A program made the position numbers and the translations under genes. Positions 27,804 to 32,805 of a DNA stretch of 32,805 nt are shown here, in pieces (positions within the stretch are counted from its first letter, which is position 1; every line of letters starts with the position of its first letter). The stretch lies in the NCBI RefSeq assembly GCF_023299985.1, contig NZ_JALZVX010000225.1, positions 1-32,805 on the forward strand, written 5' to 3'. Under the pieces are notes generated by a model, which was given only the letters and a program-made list of their open reading frames with translations, was not told the DNA's origin and made no database searches. This stretch comes from Lacinutrix sp. (GTDB lineage: Bacteria > Bacteroidota > Bacteroidia > Flavobacteriales > Flavobacteriaceae).

Positions 27804-29561
27804 TTAAGTATTAGAGTTTTCGCTTAATTGCTTTAAATAGAGTTCTTTATAGTATCCTTCGTTATTAATAAGTTGATTATGCGTTCCGTTTTGCACAATT
27901 TTACCATTATCTAGAACTATAATATGGTTTGCGTTTTTTGCTGAAGATATTCTATGACTTACAATTATACTTGTTTTTCCAGAAGATACTTTTTTAAGGT
28001 TGTTTAAAATTTTCTCTTCGGTTTCGGTATCTACAGCCGAAAGGCAATCGTCGAATAATAATATTTTTGGATCTTTAATAATGGCTCTCGCTATAGACAC
28101 ACGTTGTTTTTGTCCTCCAGATAAAGTAATGCCACGTTCGCCTAAAACAGTATCATAACCATTACTAAATTTTATAATGTTTTCATGTACTTGTGCATTT
28201 TTGGCAGCATCTATTACTTCTTTGTTAGCTGCATTTTCTTTACCAAATTTTATATTGTTGTTTATAGTGTCGCTAAACAAAAAGGCATCTTGTGGTACGT
28301 AACCAATAGCATCTCTTAAACTTGTGAGATTAAGTTTATCTATAGGTTGGTTATCGATTAGCAATTGGCCTTTATCAATATCATAGAGTCTGCCAATTAA
28401 GTCTAATATTGTAGATTTTCCAGATCCTGTTTTACCAATTATAGCTAAAGTTTCACCAGAATTAATTTTAAAACTTAAACCTTGAATGGCTTTAATGTTA
28501 GTATCATCGTAAGTAAAATGAATATTTTTAAATTCAATATTACCACCAATTACAGAAGGCTCAATAGTATTGTTTTTAATTTCTGGTTCAATTTTTAAAA
28601 ACTCGTTTATTCGTTTTTGCGATGCTTCAGCGCGTTGAATAATAGAGGTTACCCAACCAACAGTTGCCACAGGCCAAGTTAACATGTTGACGTAAATAAT
28701 GAACTCGATAATGTTTCCTAGGGAAATTTCGCCATTTATATATTGTTGTCCACCAATATAAATAACAATAATATTACTAATACCAATAAGTAAAAGCATC
28801 ATCGGGAAAAAGAAAGCTTGAACACGCACTAAACTTAGCTGTTTCTCTTTACTTGTTTTGGCAAGGGTATCAAAATCGGCTTGTGTTTGTGGTTCTATTC
28901 CGTAGGCTTTAATAACAGAAATACCACTAAAAATTTCTTGAGTAAATGTCGATAGTTTAGATAAATATTCTTGTACAACTGTACTACGTTTGTGTATTTC
29001 TTTACTAATTAAATAAATTAAAACAGATAAAATTGGTAATGGAATAATAGTGTAGAGTGTAAGCATTGGTGCTTCTTTAAACATAAAAGCTAAAGCCACA
29101 ACAAATAGTGTAATAGTATTTATACTGTACATGATTGCTGGACCTGTGTACATTCTTACTTGTCCAACATCTTCACTTATTCTATTCATTAAATCTCCAG
29201 TTCTATTTTTTTTGTAGAAGTTTAAAGAGAGTTTTTGATATTGTTTATAGATTTCATTTTTTAAATCGAATTCAATATATCGCGATACATTAATAATGTA
29301 TTGACGCATAAAAAAAGTTAGAATTCCTGCTATTATAGCTGTGCCAACAATTAATAGAATGTTGTTTAATAATTGGCTTTTAAAATCTGACATGGAATTA
29401 TCAGGATTTTGCAGCTGGTTATTAACTATATCTATAATAGAACCAATTAACTTTGGGACATATACCTTAAAAAGAATCGAGATAATAGTAATTGATATCC
29501 CAATTAATAATTGTTTTTTATATTTTAAGAAATACTTATTAAGGTGCTGTAATTCCTTCAT
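27804..29561 (-). CDS. ABC transporter, fused permease/ATPase (exporter type)
   Basis: TMD plus NBD: AIIGKTGSGKSTIL, LSGGQKQRVSIARAIIKDPKILLFDDCLSAVD, IIVSHRISSAKNA. Confidence 0.95.
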   Translation of the reverse strand: MKELQHLNKYFLKYKKQLLIGISITIISILFKVYVPKLIGSIIDIVNNQLQNPDNSMSDFKSQLLNNILLIVGTAIIAGILTFFMRQYIINVSRYIEFDLKNEIYKQYQKLSLNFYKKNRTGDLMNRISEDVGQVRMYTGPAIMYSINTITLFVVALAFMFKEAPMLTLYTIIPLPILSVLIYLISKEIHKRSTVVQEYLSKLSTFTQEIFSGISVIKAYGIEPQTQADFDTLAKTSKEKQLSLVRVQAFFFPMMLLLIGISNIIVIYIGGQQYINGEISLGNIIEFIIYVNMLTWPVATVGWVTSIIQRAEASQKRINEFLKIEPEIKNNTIEPSVIGGNIEFKNIHFTYDDTNIKAIQGLSFKINSGETLAIIGKTGSGKSTILDLIGRLYDIDKGQLLIDNQPIDKLNLTSLRDAIGYVPQDAFLFSDTINNNIKFGKENAANKEVIDAAKNAQVHENIIKFSNGYDTVLGERGITLSGGQKQRVSIARAIIKDPKILLFDDCLSAVDTETEEKILNNLKKVSSGKTSIIVSHRISSAKNANHIIVLDNGKIVQNGTHNQLINNEGYYKELYLKQLSENSNT

Positions 29562-29822
29562 TTACAGTTTTAGTAGTTTTATTTTTAATTTAAAAAGCCC
29601 AATCCTTAGATGCTGTTTTTGCATTAGTTTAGTGTAAACCGCTTTTTTTGAAGCACAAAGATAAAGGTTTAAATGCAATATTTGGTATTGAAAACAGTGT
29701 ATTAAGTTGAGTCTTAGGTACAACTATTAATATCTATATAGGAAAGAAAATATGCCATTAAAAAGATTTTTTTTAATCCTTAAATATTAATAGATAATTG
29801 ATATTAGTATTTATAAAAAAAC

Positions 29823-29830
29823 TATTTTTG
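29823..29830 (+). promoter_or_regulatory. Putative -7 box TATTTTTG upstream of nusB
   Basis: TAnnTTTG match 55 nt before ATG 29886. Confidence 0.4.
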
Positions 29831-29885
29831 CAGCGCGAAAGTGACCATCACCTTCGCTCTAATTTTTTTTAAGTTCTTTGTAAAG

Positions 29886-30830
29886 ATGCTAAGTAGAAGA
29901 CACATTAGAATTAAAGTAATGCAAGTGCTTTACGCCTTTAATGGCAATGAAAGCGATGATTTTTCTAAAGATCAAAAATTTCTATTGTATAGTATAGACA
30001 ATATGTACAATTTGTATTTACTACTAATTTCGTTAATGATAGAGGTGCAAAAACGTGCCGAAACTTATTTAGAGAAATCAAGTGCTAAGTACTTGGCTAC
30101 AGAAGAAGAAAAAAATCCCAACCGTAAATTTGTTAATAATCAAGTGCTTGCTATGCTTAAAGATAGTGAGCAACTACAAGCTAAACTTGAGCAGCATAAA
30201 ATCACTAATTGGGAATTAGATACAGAATATGTAGAAATTATTTTTAAAGAAATACAAGCTAGCGATATATATAAGGAGTATTTAGAAACTAAAACATCAG
30301 ACTTTAATACAGATCGTAATTTTATTGTAGATGTTTTTAAAGAAATAATAGCACCAAACAATAAACTTTACGATTATTTAGAAGATAAGCATTTAACTTG
30401 GTTAGACGATTTACCTACCGTAAATACATCTATACTTAAATTGTTACGTAAAGTAAAAAAAGACTCAAGTAGTTTTCATTTTTTGCCTAAGCTGTACAAA
30501 GATATTGAAGACAAAGAGTTTGCTATTAAATTGTTTAAAAAAACCTTATTAAATCAAACAACTTTAACCGAAGAGATTTCTAAAAAAACAACTAATTGGG
30601 ATAGCGAACGTATAGCAAGTATAGACCTTATGTTACTAAAAATGGGAATTTGCGAGTTTCAAAATTTTCCATCGATACCAACAAAAGTTTCTATAAACGA
30701 GTACTTAGAAATCTCTAAAGAATACTCCACACCAAAAAGCAGTGTTTTTATAAATGGTATTTTAGATAAGCTTGTAAAAGAGTATCAAGCCGAAGGAAAA
30801 TTAAATAAAGTTGGTCGTGGTTTGATGTAG
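29886..30830 (+). CDS. nusB: Transcription antitermination factor NusB
   Basis: MLSRRHIRIKVMQVLYAF start; C-terminal RIASIDLMLLKMGICEFQNFPSIPTKVSINEYLEISKEYSTPKSSVFINGILDKL. Confidence 0.93.
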   Translation: MLSRRHIRIKVMQVLYAFNGNESDDFSKDQKFLLYSIDNMYNLYLLLISLMIEVQKRAETYLEKSSAKYLATEEEKNPNRKFVNNQVLAMLKDSEQLQAKLEQHKITNWELDTEYVEIIFKEIQASDIYKEYLETKTSDFNTDRNFIVDVFKEIIAPNNKLYDYLEDKHLTWLDDLPTVNTSILKLLRKVKKDSSSFHFLPKLYKDIEDKEFAIKLFKKTLLNQTTLTEEISKKTTNWDSERIASIDLMLLKMGICEFQNFPSIPTKVSINEYLEISKEYSTPKSSVFINGILDKLVKEYQAEGKLNKVGRGLM

Positions 30831-30852
30831 TTCAAAAATATTCTTATTTTTG
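30822..30852 (+). promoter_or_regulatory. Putative promoter TTG-N20-TATTTTTG upstream of the DUF1573 gene
   Basis: TTG 30822-30824, 20-nt spacer, TATTTTTG 30845-30852. Confidence 0.5.
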
Positions 30853-30886
30853 CTTCAAAATTACTTATAATATTTAAAAATAAATT

Positions 30887-31378
30887 ATGAAAAAAGTAGT
30901 AGTATTATTTAGCGCATTATGCATGATAGCATTAACTTCATGTAAAGAAGATGCAACAAATGCCGTTGATGACACAAAAGTTGCAGCAGCAGCAGTAAGA
31001 GATCAAGCAGCATCTAAATTCCCAGTAATTGAGTTCAACAAGGCTGAGCATGATTTTGGTGAAATTATTAATGGAACTCCAGTAGAGACTGTTTTTTCTT
31101 ACAAAAACACAGGAGAAACACCTTTAGTTATTACAGACGTAAAGAGTTCTTGTGGTTGTACTATTCCTAAAGATTGGTCTAGAGAGCCTTTAGCTCCAGG
31201 AGCAGAAGGAAAATTTACTGTTAAATTTAATGGTAAAGGAAATAACAAGATTACTAAAGCTATTACAGTAACTGCAAATACAGAAAAAGGTAGAGAAGTA
31301 GTTAAAATTACTGCTTTTGTTAAGCCAGATCCAAATGCACCAGCTAAAGCAAATACTTTATCTCCAGTGATTAAGTAA
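30887..31378 (+). CDS. DUF1573 domain-containing lipoprotein
   Basis: Lipobox IALTSC; EHDFGEIINGTPVETVFSYKNTGETPLVITDVKSSCGCTIPKDW. Confidence 0.93.
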   Translation: MKKVVVLFSALCMIALTSCKEDATNAVDDTKVAAAAVRDQAASKFPVIEFNKAEHDFGEIINGTPVETVFSYKNTGETPLVITDVKSSCGCTIPKDWSREPLAPGAEGKFTVKFNGKGNNKITKAITVTANTEKGREVVKITAFVKPDPNAPAKANTLSPVIK

Positions 31379-31379
31379 T

Positions 31380-31667
31380 ATGGATACTAATCTATTAATG
31401 ATTGTAGCAATGTTTGCTGTAGTGTATTTCTTTATGATTGCACCACAGATGAAACGTGCTAAAAATGAAAAAAAATTTGCTGCAGAGTTAAAGCGTGGCG
31501 ATAAAGTAGTTACTAAAAGCGGAATGCATGGTAAAATTGCAGAGCTTAACGAGAAAGACAATAGTTGTGTTATAGAAACGATGTCTGGGAAATTAAAGTT
31601 CGATCGTGCTGCTATTTCTATGGAAAGCAGTAGAGTATTAAATGCACCACCAAAAGAAAAAAAGTAA
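31380..31667 (+). CDS. yajC: Preprotein translocase subunit YajC
   Basis: VVYFFMIAPQMKRAKNEKKFAAELKRGDKVVTKSGMHGKIAELNE. Confidence 0.95.
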   Translation: MDTNLLMIVAMFAVVYFFMIAPQMKRAKNEKKFAAELKRGDKVVTKSGMHGKIAELNEKDNSCVIETMSGKLKFDRAAISMESSRVLNAPPKEKK

Positions 31668-31688
31668 TTATATTTTAATAATATATTT

Positions 31689-31719
31689 AAAACCTCAAGC
31701 TAACGTTTGAGGTTTTTTT
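31689..31719 (+). terminator. Rho-independent terminator after yajC
   Basis: AAACCTCAA-gctaacg-TTTGAGGTTTTTTT. Confidence 0.85.
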
Positions 31720-31800
31720 AGTTTTTTAAACTAAGTATTTATTTTATTATAGTTTAAATAGTTATTTTTTATCTTGTAAATTATAATCGATTTTACACTT

Positions 31801-32805
31801 ATGGTTACATTAAAAGAATTAGCAGATAAACTAGGTGTTTCCATTTCAACAGTTTCTAAAACCCTAAATGGAAGTAGTGAAATAGGAGAAGCTACAATAG
31901 CACGTGTAAAAGAAACTGCCCAAAAGTATAATTATAAGTCCAATCGTGTGGCTTTAAGTTTTAAAAAAACAGTAGAACAAAAACTATAGGTGTAATTAAA
32001 CCAGACATAATTAAATCACTTTTTTGCTCAAGTATTGTTTGGTATAGAAAAAGAATCTGCAAAACAAAGCTATAATATAATTACTTGTTTGTTTAACGAG
32101 AGTTATATGAAAAAGAAGTAAATAGCCTAGAATTAGTAGTTAACGGAAGCGTAGACGGTTTTTATAATGTCTATTGCCGAAGAAACCCAAATTAATAAAA
32201 AGACCGAACACTTTAAAGCTATTTTAGATCAAAAAATTCCTATTTTAATGTTCGATTGTGTTGCTGATGCTATACTTTGTGATAAAGTTATAATTAACGA
32301 TTTTCAATCCGCTTACAATGCAACATTGCATTTAATAAAAGAGGGTAGAAAAAAATAGTTTTAATTAATAGTATAGACGAGCTTAGCGTTGGTAAACTTC
32401 GCTAAAGGCTGTTTTAAAGCTATTGAAGATGCCAAAAATTACGATAGTAATTTAACCGAAATTAAGATTGATAAAGTTTTGGATTTAGAAACTGAAATTG
32501 AGACACTCTTTAAAAAGCATCAAGCTGTAGATGGTATTATTGCCATCGATAATATAAGTGGTGTTATTGCATTAAATACTGTAATTTAAAAAAGATATGC
32601 TATCCCAAAAGACATCTTTATTATTGGCTTTAGCGATGATAACGTTTTGCCATTTACAAGTCCTAGACTATCTACAGTAACACAGCATAGCTATGCCATT
32701 GGAGAAGCTTCTGTATAAATATTAGTAAAACGTTTAGAGTCTAAAACACCTTTAGAAACGGTAATTAAAACTATAGATTTTAGTTTGAATTTGCGAGAAA
32801 CAACA
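31801..32805 (+). pseudogene. LacI-family transcriptional regulator pseudogene, truncated by window edge
   Basis: HTH VTLKELADKLGVSISTVSKTLNGSSEIGEATIARVK, then effector-domain segments in shifting frames (HFFAQVLFGIEKES, VNGSVDGF, MSIAEETQI, KVIINDFQSAYNATLHLIKEGRK, IPKDIFIIGFSDDN); about six frameshifts and two in-frame stops. Confidence 0.9.

Noticed and set aside
29341-29637. 98-aa ORF antisense to the ABC transporter 5' end
   Set aside because: Overlaps a strong CDS and has no recognisable motif; 6628-6852, 7842-8039, 13222-13428, 23382-23618, 26347-26562, 30140-30361 and 31358-31561 were rejected for the same reason.
31801-32589. Three separate small genes as listed in the ORF track
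   Set aside because: Consecutive fragments match successive parts of one LacI-family protein, so they are one pseudogene.
1-32805. tRNA or rRNA genes
   Set aside because: No cloverleaf-like or rRNA-like sequence recognised in the intergenic regions by eye; a tRNAscan-SE/Infernal run would be decisive.

Overview
AT-rich window with typical Bacteroidetes/Flavobacteriaceae features (TAnnTTTG -7 promoter motifs, DUF3276, PorV/PorQ-like protein, lptB/tatC/kdsD/recQ neighbourhood). Positions 1-9590 hold a tightly packed polysaccharide (O-antigen/exopolysaccharide) operon: several glycosyltransferases, a Wzy/O-antigen-ligase-like protein, a GtrB-like GT2 next to a multi-TM GT-C-like protein, and a WcaJ-type initiating transferase. 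Positions 9790-24700 are mostly housekeeping: Lnb/DUF4105-like, PorV/PorQ-like, pssA-like, TerC, AraC, S41 peptidase, lptB, AhpD-like, tatC, kdsD, recQ, a cyclophilin-FKBP fusion and a TPR lipoprotein. Positions 24700-26700 form a small accessory island: repeat hairpins, a decayed DinB/YfiT-type pseudogene, and an orphan ORF. That ORF's flanks resemble an integron-type gene cassette: direct GCRTTATAA repeats at both ends, a stop codon embedded in an ATAACGC core, and a 210-bp hairpin-rich segment closed by ATAACGC/GCGTTAT. No integrase is present in the window. The rest carries csaA-like, DUF3276, an ABC exporter, nusB, DUF1573, yajC and a heavily mutated LacI-family pseudogene running to the right edge. 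The cassette-like unit is the best candidate for something undescribed; it is inferred by eye and needs comparative testing.
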